A stretch of DNA of 64,000 bases, taken from the NCBI GenBank assembly GCA_015501055.1, contig JADNYV010000143.1, positions 32,535-96,534 on the forward strand. The letters run 5' to 3'. Source of the DNA: Mucidula mucida. Taxonomy: Eukaryota; Basidiomycota; Agaricomycetes; Agaricales; Physalacriaceae. Shown one piece after another: positions 1 to 11,461 of the stretch (position 1 is its first letter; each line of letters starts with the position of its first letter). The notes below the pieces were generated by a model. That model made no database searches and was not told the DNA's origin. It worked only from the letters and a program-made list of their open reading frames with translations. The translations under genes and the position numbers were made by a program.

Positions 1-2269
1 ACTTGGTCTATGGTTACGGAGCTCGGATATCCTTGAACGTACCATGATCTCGAGGTCGGAGCCTAATACGGTAAAAAGGGCAGCGCCTTCTCTTTTCCTT
101 CTCCTGGAAGTATACTGACTTCGTACCCTTCATTTACACTGCCAGCATTGTTTTCCAAATCCACGTTTGAGCCGCGATCTGAGAATTGTATCTGAGCGCT
201 GACGCCCGTCGACAGCACCACAGAGGAGGTAACGATATGGCCTGACGCCACCCGTAGAACGACAAGCGTCGGGGCGACGCACTATGCAGAAAAAGTAATA
301 GGAAGAAGCCGAAGCATTAAGCCTAGTTGAGAGCAGGTACTTAACGTCCGCCTGGGACAAACCGAGGTCTTCGGAGCTCAATGCCGTGTCAGGATCAGAC
401 ATGGGAGGTGGTCTGAAGGGCAGGAAGCCTCCTGAACATGTTTATATCTCCCTCCATGTCTTTATTTACTTACCGGGAGGGCCAAACTTTGGGGAGTTCT
501 GGAGAACCACTGGATTAGCACGCCTGCCATGCCAACAAAGATTATCAGTCGAGGTGATATGCTGAAAACTAGATCATTGAATGAGATTGAGACGCTGAGA
601 GCATCACCATTGGAGGAGACGATCAAAATTCGATGTCAATACGGCTGGCAGTTAGACTGGTATGCTCAAGGGGTCGTGACGAGTTAATGTTGGTAGGACA
701 ACAAATTCGAAGGCGCTAGTGCCAGTCAGGCCAGAGTCGTGGAAGTCGTGGAAGAAGACGAATCCTTCTTCGTTCACGGGTTCTAGATTCGCATAGACAC
801 GTACCGACTGATGGTCATGTTTTACTGTTAGTATCAGGAACTCGAATCAGATGCTGCAAAATTCATAGTACAGGTAGTTCAAATAAATCACTACATCGTC
901 AAACCTTGACCCGGAGAATCTGTGACAAATTTACACCGTAATCAAGAGGTTGAGTCGCGAAGAACACTTCAGGATCCACCTGGAGCATCGCGGTGAGATA
1001 GTCCTTCTCGTACGCAGCTCTGACCCGGGTCATCAGGGTACGTATTCTGGCGCCTTCCACTACGCTAGCGAAGACTTGAACAAGAAGACCGCGAGAGAAC
1101 TCGTGATACTACTCACTGGGGATGATTAGGCACTGGATACACCTTCACAGTACAGCCCTCAATCGGACAACGTGCCGGATGCCAGTTGGCGCAGTGTGAA
1201 CGATACCCAGACACTTTGGGGCATAGCGCGCGGCAGGCGGGTTCCGGGCATCTATACAATTTGGCAGGGATGCGGAACGCGGCGAGGCTGATGTTACGGG
1301 TTTCATCATCAACGTTGGGAAGAAAATGAGAGACAAGGGAGGTGCGTACTGCGTGTGTCTGATGTGCGCCTCGATTGCTTCTTTATTAGCCGAAGTACAT
1401 GACATACAGTCAACACGGATCTGGGTATAGGGGCAGCAATAGAGCGTTCTATCACATCGACATATGAGAGGCTTGTATACGAATGAAGAAGTGGCGCATT
1501 CAAAGACTCACCGATTGTACATATCTTGTCCAATCGTGAGAGGTTTGGGCTGGCGATAGCTTCATGTCAGTCTTCGTACAACAAGCATAGGAGTGGCTGA
1601 CTTGCATAGTTTGATGCGTAACGGGATATCATGATGCTGGCGATGTAGAAGGGAACTCTGCACTGTCAAGGTTGAGTTTATATGCATCTCACCACAAGGA
1701 AACCATTGGCTCGATTGGTCTTTTTTGGAGTCGGACAATGAATCGGTTCTGCCAGTGGCGCGTCTCCAGGTAAAATGGCCAATGCGACAAGAAAACCTTT
1801 GAAACAAACAGCGTTAGGCATTACCACCATCCATTGAAGCGAATGGTCCGTTGCATCCTGTGCGCTTGCTACTTTCGTACAAAGGCGATGAAAAGAGACC
1901 CCAGGCCTGCTGGCCTATATGCTCATTGTGCTTGTTATCTAGCCTCCACCCATCCACTCATCCGATTCCAACAAGCACGTCTTCGAAATTACCCTGTGGG
2001 ATACTACCACGATCGTCGTTGAAGGATGAGCATGAGTTGACTGTTTCTTGGAGACACCGGTTTGATTATCAGCTGAAGTTAACATGCAACATGTTTGTCG
2101 ATACAGCTATCGTCGAGATGAAGACAAGATTCGCGCCTAGCTACGCATTCCGCATCCCCTTCTCGTGAACCCGGTCCGGCGTGCCATGAACATGAGACTA
2201 TCGATGCAGCCTCACACATAAAAGCGTGACAGCCTATCGTGTATTAAAACATCATCACCACATTCCGCA
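1..2269. other. No gene recognised
   Basis: Only short open stretches on both strands, none with a recognisable motif, credible exon chain or long codon-biased frame. Possibly decayed repeat or gene sequence. Confidence 0.5.
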
Positions 2270-2931
2270 TACTTACGCAGAGCGCAATGATAGCCAAGTT
2301 GGGTATGATGCCCACGAAGTCGATGAGGCAGCCTAAGTTGTGAGACTGAACATCAGCATCAATGAACTCACCAAAAGAAGGTTCACCAGGGAAGACACCG
2401 CGTACGGTTGGAAGCGCAAATAGCCCAAAGGAAGCGTCACACTACATACACAAGTAATCAGTGTGTACTAGTAAGTAATAAGCAAGCACAGAGCGCACCT
2501 ATCCATCCCTTCAGAAAACTCTTTGAATGCAAAGACTTGCAGTATTGTCATGTACAACAGCGAAAGCGCGACCATTCCTAGTTCGGTTTTCGTCAATAGG
2601 TTACCATTGAAAGGGAGACGTCCAAACGCAAAATTCAAGATAAGATAATGCACGACGAGATGCCTCTTGAGGTGTATCGATGCAGCTAACCGCGTAGCTT
2701 GATTTGGTCTATTCAGATAATGATACCCACTCCACGTAACCCAGCTCCCAAACTGCAGCGTGAAGATGCTTGTGCCCACAATGGGCATGGTTCTATTACT
2801 CCCGGTCTCCACGGCTGTGGCGAGAAAGTTTGTAAACTACCTATTGAAATGTAATCAGCCCAAGAAGCCAACATAGGCTCTGCACCTTGCTTACCAATTA
2901 AAGGGATACAGAACATCCTCAGCCTGTTCAT
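2270..2931 (-). CDS. Fragment of a multi-pass membrane protein gene, hypothetical
   Basis: The minus strand holds a coding-looking exon (about 2499-2830) with two hydrophobic stretches (around VVHYLILNFAFG and ALSLLYMTILQVFAF), preceded by FLATAVETGSNRT. After an apparent intron come exon-like pieces near 2270-2440 (DASFGLFALPTVRG, then SHNLGCLIDFVGIIPNL). Frames are consistent across short gaps with GT/AG borders, but I could not join the 5' end (2895-2931) in phase, and no start or stop is convincing. I do not recognise the family. It may be the remains of a longer membrane protein gene. Confidence 0.35.
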
Positions 2932-3390
2932 GCCCTCCTCTGTTTACCCTACCACTCAATGTGGACTGCTCTAGTTCCATGTCCCACGTCTGTTCGAAGC
3001 CATAGTCGAGGTACCCAACTTCGTCGGTTGTGAAGTTCAAGGCTGCTTTTGAAAAGTTGAACTAACCGTTATTGTCTATGCCATCCCTACGAAGAGCATC
3101 CGCGGTGAGAGAAAAGGTCGTTTTACACAGTAAGTAGGATGCCCACCCGTTAAGGAAGAACGACACGTCACGGTCCAGGTTACCGCATTTCCCTTTTGCG
3201 AACCCATACGATTCGCCACATAGGAATAACGACCAGCGAATCGCTACAGAGAACTTATAATAAGCTCTTGGAGAGTCGTAGCATCAAAATGATCAGAAAC
3301 GCACGCAAAGTCGTAGCTGGCATAGTCCACTCTTTTATATTAAAGCTCCGCACCGCCAACGGCTCATGCGCCCCCTTCTGCGTTGTGAGA

Positions 3391-4017
3391 TTATGTATCC
3401 CAACGGCCATAGTAACCCCCAAGGCTAAATGCAGCGATGAACACCATAAGGAACAGACACCGTCGTCGGCGCATAAGGGCATTCTGCAAGCGCTGTAACC
3501 GAGGCCATCTCGTCGCCCTAGTAGGAAGCAGTGTATCGCGCTTCGGTTGAGGGTGGAGGTAGTCGTGGCTGTGTAGCGAGTCCACGCTGGTCGTGTGCGG
3601 AAGGTGCCTCTGTCATAGTAAATCAGTTAGCGAACTGTTCATTACGAACATGAGAAAGTTTCTATAAAAGTGCGTTGGAGCGAAACCTGGAGCATTCGTT
3701 CATAGCATAGGACATGCAGAAGACGAAACGTCCAACTGACCAACAGATACACGGGACGCTGTAATGCTGCCCGAAATAGGATCGAAGATGGATGACCATC
3801 TTGCGGTCCGTGGGTCCTGCTTGTCGTTAATTGAACTTCCGAAGACCAGCACGGGAGCTTTGGGGCGTTTGATCCACTCGTTGGTGTACCACTGGAGAGT
3901 CGCTATTCGCGTCCGCTTGTGCCGGAGTACAAGGCTTGAAAGTGCAGAGACACGATACACGTCATGTAGGTCCGTTTTCGAAGTGTGTATTGATACGTCC
4001 AATAAGATACAAACCAT
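3391..4017 (-). other. Possible coding remnants
   Basis: Two minus-strand open stretches look better than chance. At 3391-3585 a basic N-terminus is followed by a hydrophobic segment (CLFLMVFIAAFSLGGYY), as in a type II signal anchor. At 3700-4017 there is a 105-residue frame containing VLVFGSSINDKQDP. No conserved motif or exon chain joins them, so neither is called as a gene. Confidence 0.2.
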
Positions 4018-4329
4018 GTCAAAACTATCTGTTCCTCAGCATACGAAAGGTTAATGGCAATCAATTCGCTTACTGTAATCTGATGTCACCCGCTTGCACC
4101 CACTTGATGCTGTTGAAAATTACTCTTCTCAAATACCTCCAAGAAGCGCACAAGCAGGTCCAAGGAGGCGGTCAACATTACTGAAGTAGACTTCGATAGG
4201 CGGCCGTTCCCAAACCTACCTCGTTGTCTTGCTTGTCAGCTCTGCCGTCTCAGAGGACGCAAACTCCTGTTTTCCTTACAGTGGGTAATCTTCCATATCA
4301 ACGCATTCTCACTAGAGACGCGTTGGGCC

Positions 4330-5480
4330 TTTCCGGTTGACGAATGTGGTAGCCATGGGCGTGAGCAATACTGGTCGGATGATTCGTTCCCAGATGCCGT
4401 CGAATGACTTTGGTCATCTGTGAACGATATTAGTAGCTGCAGAGAGAGCTTGGAGTTCGCTATGGCTCAGTACCTGCATATCTTTGATAAGGACGCGAAG
4501 CCGCAAGAGGAAAAGAGAAAACTTACCTCATCAACTCGGATCGTTAATACCCATCGTTGTACAAGGCGTTCAGAGTGGCACTCGGTGGAGAAGCAGTCAT
4601 CCAGCATGACGGCTCTCCTTTGCTGTTCACGCTTTTTTCGATACAGAGCTTGTTCGTTGAAACCAAAATTACATTCCGGGATGTCGAACAGGTAAGCGCG
4701 CAGTTAAATGTGGCCCGTCGACGCGATAAGTATTTCCCGATGGCTGCAGTATGGAAAACTTGAAGGGTATCGCGGACATTTGGCGAGTAGCTCGTGGAAT
4801 AGAGATGACGCGAATAGAACCACACTTAAACCGGGACAATCGCATACTTGGCGACTATAAGTTGTTGATCCGGGGGAGAAAAAGACTCGAACACCGCTGT
4901 TCGACAAGACCTAAATCCGGAAGATGACTGCCTGGGATATTGGTAAAATGCCTTTTGGGGCACCCACTTGGAGTCACTTGGAGTCCGTGTGATACCGGAC
5001 CTCCCATTTTCTAATTGGATACAAAGCACCTAAGAATGGGGGTTTTTCGTTGGGAAAAAAGCGAGCAGTTTGAGAGATGGGACGTACACGGAGATCATGA
5101 GAGTAGGAGGGCAAGTCGCCGATCGTTTACTCATCGTTCCGGGCCTTGCTTCCGACCACCATCATACACAAAAGCCAGCTATCAATATAGTGTCATGCCG
5201 TCCATTTTCTGGGATGATGATTCCGCTTCTGAGGACATAGTCCGTTTACGGACGGTAAGTCCGCTTTGGCCAAAAAATTCAATCAGTGTTCGTTATTAAA
5301 GGTCTTTCTAGAGTACTCACAACCGCACAAACTGCGTATCTTGTGCGTGCACGCCAGCCCTTCTCGTTGTATTGCTCCCATGACAGTTTTCTCTACAGAT
5401 GATACACGAGACCGATACACATTGTCGTATGCAATGATGCCTATCACGACTTCGCAGTTCGTGTGGCGACCAATGTAGAC
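4330..5480 (+). pseudogene. Relic of repeated gene family R, copy 1
   Basis: This stretch is similar along its whole length to 46330-47500 (R3) and in part to the reverse complement of 23755-24640 (R2) and to 49809-50300 (R4). Shared landmarks include CATGGGCGTGAGC near the start, a block coding for WNRDGANGT in other copies, a block around LGTHLES and one around GTYTEIMRVGG. Similarity runs through intron-like pieces with GT and AG borders, so the ancestor was probably an intron-containing gene. In this copy no frame stays open across the blocks. I do not recognise the protein family. Confidence 0.5.
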
Positions 5481-5993
5481 GTCGCTACTCATGGAGACCG
5501 GACGTCGCCTCATGTCCGTCCCTCGGATGTGCCATCTTTACCGCACACTTTCCTCTTGCCTGGCTATTTTCACCTAACAGCACTCACGATAATCCGACGG
5601 CAGCCCCATTATATGGCCCACGGGTCACCCCGTACTCGGCCACCTCGAGGATGAGTATCTGGATCACTAATACTGCTTAAGACTAAGCGGGCTGACTGAT
5701 CTCCTGCCAGGATGCTGACGAGGCCCCAGACCACCTACCCTGGAGTATCCGCTCACGCCGAGAGCAACTAACACCCTCATCCGTCCATCTGCCTCCCAAA
5801 ACCGTCCAGCCCAACTTGCCAGCCAGAGATCGACATCCCACCATTTCCTTCTGCCCGAAAAGCAACGTATACTAGCGCTCCTCCGCAGTCCGTCCCCAAT
5901 TTAGTTCTCCAAATTTGCGCCAATGCCCGCCCGCGTGCACTGGTCTACATATACCTACACCCTCTTCCCCACTTTCGCGTCCTCAAATTGGCA
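5481..5993. other. Intergenic, upstream of the next gene
   Basis: No coding sequence recognised. The last 100 bases are the presumed promoter of the gene starting at 5994; a TATA-like ACATATACC lies about 50 bases before its ATG. Confidence 0.4.
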
Positions 5994-6563
5994 ATGCCTT
6001 TCACAGAGTTCATCACGCTCGTGCACGCAACGGACAGCACCTTTCCCTCCCTATCCTCATTCTACCGCACGTGGTGGACGCGTCAATCCTCGCGCTCTGC
6101 ATATCCGTTCACGTTCTACACCGACGTGACGATGCCGAACATTGTCTACCTCATTTCTGGGTGGCACTCATCGGAGGAATACACGGAATGGTGTAACAGC
6201 GAGGACCGTCGGCGGCTCATACAGGCGCTACCGGATGTAGTCGCCATATCGCGCAATGTCTTGTTGAATATGGGTTTTGACACTATCCCGCGCGCGGCCC
6301 GCGGATTGATCTGCGTGAGCGTGGTGACTGTAGACGCGACGGAAGCTGGCGATGGCGATGGCGTCTGGGCATTTTCCGGGATGGAAAGGTCACTCGGAGT
6401 GCGGTGGACGGGATGTGGGGAGGACGTCCGGTCTCCGTCGACGCTATATCGGTTCACGATGTATGATGTTGATGTGACTGAAGAGAGTATTTTAGGGAGA
6501 TATCAGCGTGATGCTGTGATATTGATGAGACGTGTTGGGGTACCGGCGGCGAACGACGGTTGA
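5994..6563 (+). CDS. Hypothetical protein, possible dimeric alpha/beta-barrel fold
   Basis: Single-exon frame of 189 residues from the ATG at 5994 (another in-frame ATG lies two codons upstream) to TGA. The N-terminal part (MPFTEFITLVHATDST) and the middle (VYLISGWHSSEEYTEW) follow the pattern of two weakly similar strand-helix repeats seen in dimeric alpha/beta-barrel (ABM-like) proteins, where a beta strand ends in GW and a helix with a conserved W follows. No signal peptide or membrane segment is present. Function is unknown; the fold assignment is an inference from pattern only. It lies head to tail-end with the minus-strand Ubl-A gene, so the two are convergent. Confidence 0.6.
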   Translation: MPFTEFITLVHATDSTFPSLSSFYRTWWTRQSSRSAYPFTFYTDVTMPNIVYLISGWHSSEEYTEWCNSEDRRRLIQALPDVVAISRNVLLNMGFDTIPRAARGLICVSVVTVDATEAGDGDGVWAFSGMERSLGVRWTGCGEDVRSPSTLYRFTMYDVDVTEESILGRYQRDAVILMRRVGVPAANDG

Positions 6564-6836
6564 TTGAGGTTATAAAGCTTTGTCTTGAACAGAGACTGGT
6601 TGTTGGTGTAATATTTAAGGTTGGTCAATGGTATATTTATATAGGTTGTTGGATCCTGACAACCTTTTCTTCTAGTTCTACTGGGGATATACCTTTTCAG
6701 CGTTTTGGAACATCCGTCATTTCGATAATGTCTGCTGCGTTGAACGTTGAGTGTTTAATTCAGATTAAGTACACAGGAACACAAGCATGATAGAAATGCA
6801 TGCCAAAAACTAGCATTTATGCAAGCCAACCTCTTT

Positions 6837-8450
6837 TCAGACGACCTCCATACCACCCCATTCAAGCACTCGGAAGAGCTCAGAATCTTCCTGTCGTTCG
6901 CGTGGTTCTACACCCACGACATCCCTCCAGAAATCGACATCCTCAAGCGCCCGCTGTCGAGCACCGTGCCAACGATCCAACTCATCTGAAGCGACTTTCC
7001 TGAAAACCATAAACACGCGTGTGACAACGTCTGGAATCGGATTGACGTCCATTGGCGCGGCGCGGCCATAAGCAGCCTGCGGAACAAAGCGCAGCGCGAC
7101 GTGTTCATGCTTCAGCAGATCGGGTAGCCAATACCTAAAGATACAGTCAGTTATTTGACGGAGGGGAAAAGGAGGCTCTCTCACGTTATAAAGGAAGTCC
7201 TCGCTTCAATATCTAATCCCAATGCCTTCAAAGCGCGATCCAGATACGGCGTGATCTTCGGTACGCCTAGGACCACACTGTCCAAATTGTCGAACGAGCA
7301 GCTCATGGGGCGAAAGATCTCGACCGGTGCTATATCACTGGGCGAGGATGGTGGTGTTAACTCCAATGGCGCCGACGGGATCGTTCTGATAACTCACAGG
7401 CATCAGTCCATACAAAAGCTGACAAGCAAAACAAACTCACAGAGCCTCCCAGAAGAGATAGCTGACGTCGAGACCTGTGTTGGTCTCCGTCATAGTGCCA
7501 TCTGAGTGCGTTCTGACGTTCCAAAGGATTGTCTCGTGAATGGATCCAGACGTTCGCTTCGTTGGGACGACAGGATACACAACGGAGAAGCGCCAGTCGT
7601 GGATGAGGGATAACCGGACACTGGCATCGATCTCGACGGGACTGCGAAGGTAAATCACAGGTTTTCCACCCTTCAACCGGAGAACCATATGAATTGTAGA
7701 GTCTGTCCGGATGTTATAACCCGCGAGCGTGCGCTCGTCGTCTAATTGCGTCCCGGCAAATATCATCCTCTGTTGGTCGAGAGGTATGCCCTCCTTCTCG
7801 ACGATCAGGTCCTTGAGCGTGACGACTGGGATATCCAGAGTGGGGAGTGTGATATCCAAAATTTTCCCTGTTATGGTCTTCACAAAGATCTGTATGGCTA
7901 TAACGCAGTCCGTCATCAGCCACGGTGGAACATAGGACGATTCGGCTTCCGCACGTACCATCACTCAAATCATCCTCCACAAGTTGTAGCAGACCACCAG
8001 CAGCCAACCCGATCGATGAGAGTGTTTCCCAGTTCTCGAGCCTTATGCCATCTAGCATCATACGCTGCCGACTGAAAGCGATTCCGTGGCGGCCTTGTAT
8101 CATAATCTTAATGTAGCCAATCGATGCGTCGGAATGTGTTGTAAGCTCCTCCACAGCCTGGCGCGAGGGTATGTGAACGAAAAAGCGCACCGATGGAGGT
8201 GGCGGAGGTGGCGGTGAGAAATCCTCGAGTTGTGAATAAGCTGGTGCAGAACAGCTGTAACCTAGATGATCTGCACTGTGAATTCCAGAGAAAGTTAGCC
8301 ATCGATGGCACACGCACCAGTAGTCCTTTGGGGCGCAGGAACTCCTGTTTCTGCTACGTTGATAGCCCGAATCTTACCAGGACGCCGTATTCCTGCAGCA
8401 GGTGTTACTTGACTCGCTGGTTGCGAGTAGGATGGCTTTGGTTTGAACAT
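6837..8450 (-). CDS. Ubl-A: double ubiquitin-like protein fused to a KPVIYL/LEWGG domain
   Basis: Five exons (8378-8450, 7959-8261, 7441-7897, 7185-7385, 6837-7134) join in phase to 443 residues. The four downstream exons match the exon plan of Ubl-D; the first exon is less certain. Residues 1-40 form a Pro-rich tail, about 44-115 a divergent ubiquitin-like domain (FFVHIPSRQ), and 127-203 a domain very close to ubiquitin ([27 protein letters not shown]). Compared with ubiquitin the Ile44 and Val70 patch residues are kept, but the Lys48 and Lys63 positions are Thr. Directly after the GG begins a 240-residue domain: KPVIYL, SYLFWE, YWLP, VFMVF, LEWGG. This domain resembles uncharacterised bacterial proteins known to me by pattern only. 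The layout suggests cleavage after GG by a deubiquitinase. Cytosolic location is inferred, as no signal peptide is seen. Confidence 0.8.
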
Positions 8451-8676
8451 GGTTAGCGAAAGACCTGATTATCACCGACGTGTGAAGGTAAGGATGTGGC
8501 GTGGGACCTAGCCTGGAAGCAAGTCTTCCAATAAGGCAAGCCTGAACCAACCTAAGGATTCTATAGTCACAAATATAAGTACTGTATACAGCAGCTTTCC
8601 CCTCAGTTTGACATGGTAAAATGTTGAATGACTGAGCTGCATAGAATAACGAGCACTCCTCCACCCGGATCCGTTT

Positions 8677-9604
8677 TCAGACAACTTCCAAACCACCCCA
8701 TTCAAGAACCCGAAAGAGAGCAGCATCTTCCTGTCGTTCACGCATTTCTACACCGACGACTTTCCTCCAGAAATCGACATCCTCAAGCGCCCGCCGTCGA
8801 GCACCTTCCCAGCGATCCAACTCGTCTGACTCGACGTTCCTAAACACCATGAACACCCACGTAACTACGTCTGGCATGGGTGTAACATCCATCGGTGCGG
8901 CGCGACTATAAGCAGCCTGGGGAACGAAGCGCAGCGCAACGTGTTCGTGTTTTAGAAGAGCAGGGAGCCAGTATCTATGGGATAGCAGTTAGACGATGTG
9001 ATTGCTGAGCATAGAGGCGCGGTCACGTTATAAAGGACGTCCTCGCTTCAATATCTAATCCCAATGCCTTCAAAGCGCGATCCAGATACGGCGTGATCTT
9101 TGGCACGTCCAGGACAACACTGTCCGAATCGTCAAACGAGCAGTTCATAGGGCGAAAGATCTCGGCAGGCGCTGTAGCACTGGGCGAGGATGGTGGTGTT
9201 AACTCCATTGGCGCAGACGGTACTGTTATGATATTTCACAGATATCAGTGTTCAGAAATGTCGGCAAGTAAAACAGACGCACAAAGCCTCCCAGAATAGA
9301 TAGCTGACGTCGAGACCTGTATTTGTCCCCGTCATAGTGCCATTTGAATGTGTTCTGACGTTCCAAACAATACTCTCGTGGATTGGTCCGGTTGTTCGCT
9401 TCGTTGGGACGACAGGATACACAACGGAGAAGCGCCAGTTGTGGATGAGGGATAACCGGACACTAGCATTGATCTCAACAGGACTGCGTAGGTAAATGAC
9501 AGGTTTTTGTCCCCCCAGCCGTAGAACCAGATGAAGTGTAGAGTTGTTCTGTATATTGTAATCCGCGAGCCTCGTCCTCTAATTCCTTTCCGCCATAAAT
9601 TGAG
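8677..9604 (-). pseudogene. Ubl-B: 3' half of a broken double-ubiquitin-like gene
   Basis: Exons equivalent to Ubl-D exons 4 (8677-8974, 298 nt) and 3 (9027-9227) are intact, and the second half of the ubiquitin-like exon extends to about 9600. Defects: the acceptor before the third exon reads CAT instead of CAG or TAG, a one-base frameshift sits near 9585, and the GG before KPVIYL has become GGQ. The 52-base intron at 8975-9026 is identical to the matching intron of Ubl-D, which shows recent duplication or gene conversion. The missing 5' half is found at 10521-11011 (Ubl-C), beyond an insertion. Confidence 0.75.
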
Positions 9605-10520
9605 GTTGACCAAGCCAACATGGAGGAGCTGGACGAGGAGAGGCCTCGTAAGCGCCGACGCACAACAGGCAGGAAGTAGACGAGCCATCAGCAATGATCG
9701 CTCATCAACGTCATGAGCAACATGTTTTCCCTTTTCAGTTTCTTTCATTCTATCTCTTTTAATATCTCTTTTTCCAGTCCATCTCATCTCTCTCTCTCTA
9801 TCTCATATCTTTGTAGAGATCACCACGAGTCGGGCGAATCCGCGAGTAACTCGTGATTCAGCTCGCCTCGGGCATCTCGGTGATCGGATTCGACCCGACT
9901 CGCGAGCCTAAGAAACTCGAGTCTGCCAAGAGTCTCGCACACAGGTTTCAGAACATCCCGACTCGCGGCGAGTACTCGCCCATTCGTCTACTTATGTTCT
10001 TCTATGCAATCCGCTGACATGTCTACCTACATTATGCCTTCTCATATGCCTTATACTTAGAAATATCAATTGTTTTATGATTTTTTACTATGTATCGTAA
10101 GATTCGGCGAGTACTCGCTGAACTCGTGTGACTCGACTCGTTCGAACTCGAGTCACTAAGACTCGAGTCACATGACGAGTGATGAACACTAGTTTAGGGT
10201 CACGAGTACTTGCCCGGCGAGTGCCGAGTCAACTCGAGTAAGTACTCGTGGTGCTCTCTATATCTTTGTAGCATTTGGGTATCTTCAGACAGATTCTGAC
10301 GACTACTCCAAGGCACGCCGCCTTTTCCAACATCATGTTTATGATTTTACTCACTTCAGATTACTTTTACACTTAAATTACTACGTTCTCAAGTACCGTC
10401 AAGTACTTTTACTTACTTACGTACTTATAATAGATCAGGGTGTACATACATAGTTCCATGGACATAGGCCATAGCTGGCCTGACACCCATGTTAAATGGA
10501 ATTCATCATCATCATCATTC
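9605..10520. other. Insertion that splits the Ubl-B/C pseudogene
   Basis: About 0.9 kb of unrelated sequence lies between the two halves of one ubiquitin-like gene. It contains a TC-rich run near 9787-9804, the MITE at 9815-10259, a tract of TACTT-type repeats around 10345-10430 and a CAT microsatellite near 10507. Apart from the MITE no coding sequence or ends were recognised. Confidence 0.55.
9815..10259. mobile_element. MITE, 445 bp, Mutator-like
   Basis: Terminal inverted repeats of 16 bp with one mismatch: left AGAGATCACCACGAGT (9815-9830), right ACTCGTGGTGCTCTCT (10244-10259). It is flanked by a perfect 10-bp direct repeat ATATCTTTGT at 9805-9814 and 10260-10269, taken as the target-site duplication. 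A 9-11 bp duplication is usual for Mutator-like elements. There is no open reading frame. The element is packed with ACTCG/CGAGT words in both orientations (roughly two dozen), concentrated in the two outer thirds around an AT-rich centre, which gives it strong subterminal inverted-repeat structure. Confidence 0.85.
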
Positions 10521-11011
10521 CACCATAAATCAACCTCTATTGGTTGAGAGGTATGCCCTCTATCCTGTGCACCAGGTTCTTGAGTGTAATCACCGGAATT
10601 GAACTCTGGGGGATTCTTAAGGAGATTGTTTTCCCTGTAAGCGTCTTGATAGCAATATCTATTGGTAGCTTGGAAGCTGCGGCTCAATCATACACAAAGT
10701 CCAAGGGAGACAAAAAACAAAAAGGATGCACTATGGTTATTGTTTTTCACCAGCTGAAGCAGGCCTTCATTGCGCAAGCCAATAGAATGAATAGTGTCTG
10801 TGTCATGTAGCTCCTTGCCATTTAACAGCATGTATTGTCGTTCAAAGGCAATTGATTCGTCTTCTTGCACTAGAATTTTGACAAAGCCAATTGATGCATC
10901 GGCAGGGGTAGTGAGCGCGATCACGGTTTGGCAAGAGGGAATATCAACAAAAAACTCAACCAGCAGAAGGTCTTCTCCACTACTATCTGTACCGGTGGTC
11001 CGGATAATCAC
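10521..11011 (-). pseudogene. Ubl-C: 5' half of the broken double-ubiquitin-like gene
   Basis: From 11011 downwards the frame encodes the first ubiquitin-like domain ([30 protein letters not shown]). After an intron-like gap comes the start of the second domain (DIAIKTLTGKTISLRIP, IEGIPLNQ), which meets a stop and ends near the LIYGG position, where Ubl-B takes up the same domain. Order and orientation fit one former gene running from 11011 to 8677. The N-terminal codons overlap the left arm of a long inverted repeat. Confidence 0.7.
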
Positions 11012-11247
11012 CTAGAAGCGGTTAAAGTGAGGATAAGTCCCAGAATACAGCATTTCCCGGCCTTGATGATTTAAGAATCTAAATCAGATACCTTTTTTAC
11101 ATCTCTGAGCGAAGCAGTGAGAAAATAGACGGATGGGAGGTATATGAAAACTGCGACGCAAGCATCAAAACTCACTGATCAGATCAGTGTTTGGGGTATT
11201 TCAGGCACTGGAGGTTCCCAGAAAGTCTGGGAAAGCTGTAGTACATA
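10981..11247 (+). repeat. Left arm of a 267-bp inverted repeat
   Basis: Pairs with the reverse complement of 11462-11728, about 96 % identical by eye with about ten mismatches, all transitions. The arm begins inside the N-terminal codons of Ubl-C and runs into its former promoter. Spacer between arms is 214 bp. Confidence 0.9.
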
Positions 11248-11461
11248 AATATACCATGTATGTAGTAGTCTAGCCTAACTTCTAACAACTTAGAGGAGTG
11301 ACGAAGCTTTATACCTCAAAATGAGTGGTCAAAGCGTGATGTAATAGTGTGACACTTGACTTGGTAAATAATCACGCTCTGACAGTCGGGAGGCATCAAT
11401 AGCTTCGTCTGTGTTTTCTCTGTTGAAGAATGATAACCATTCAGTGTATTGAGCATGGATC

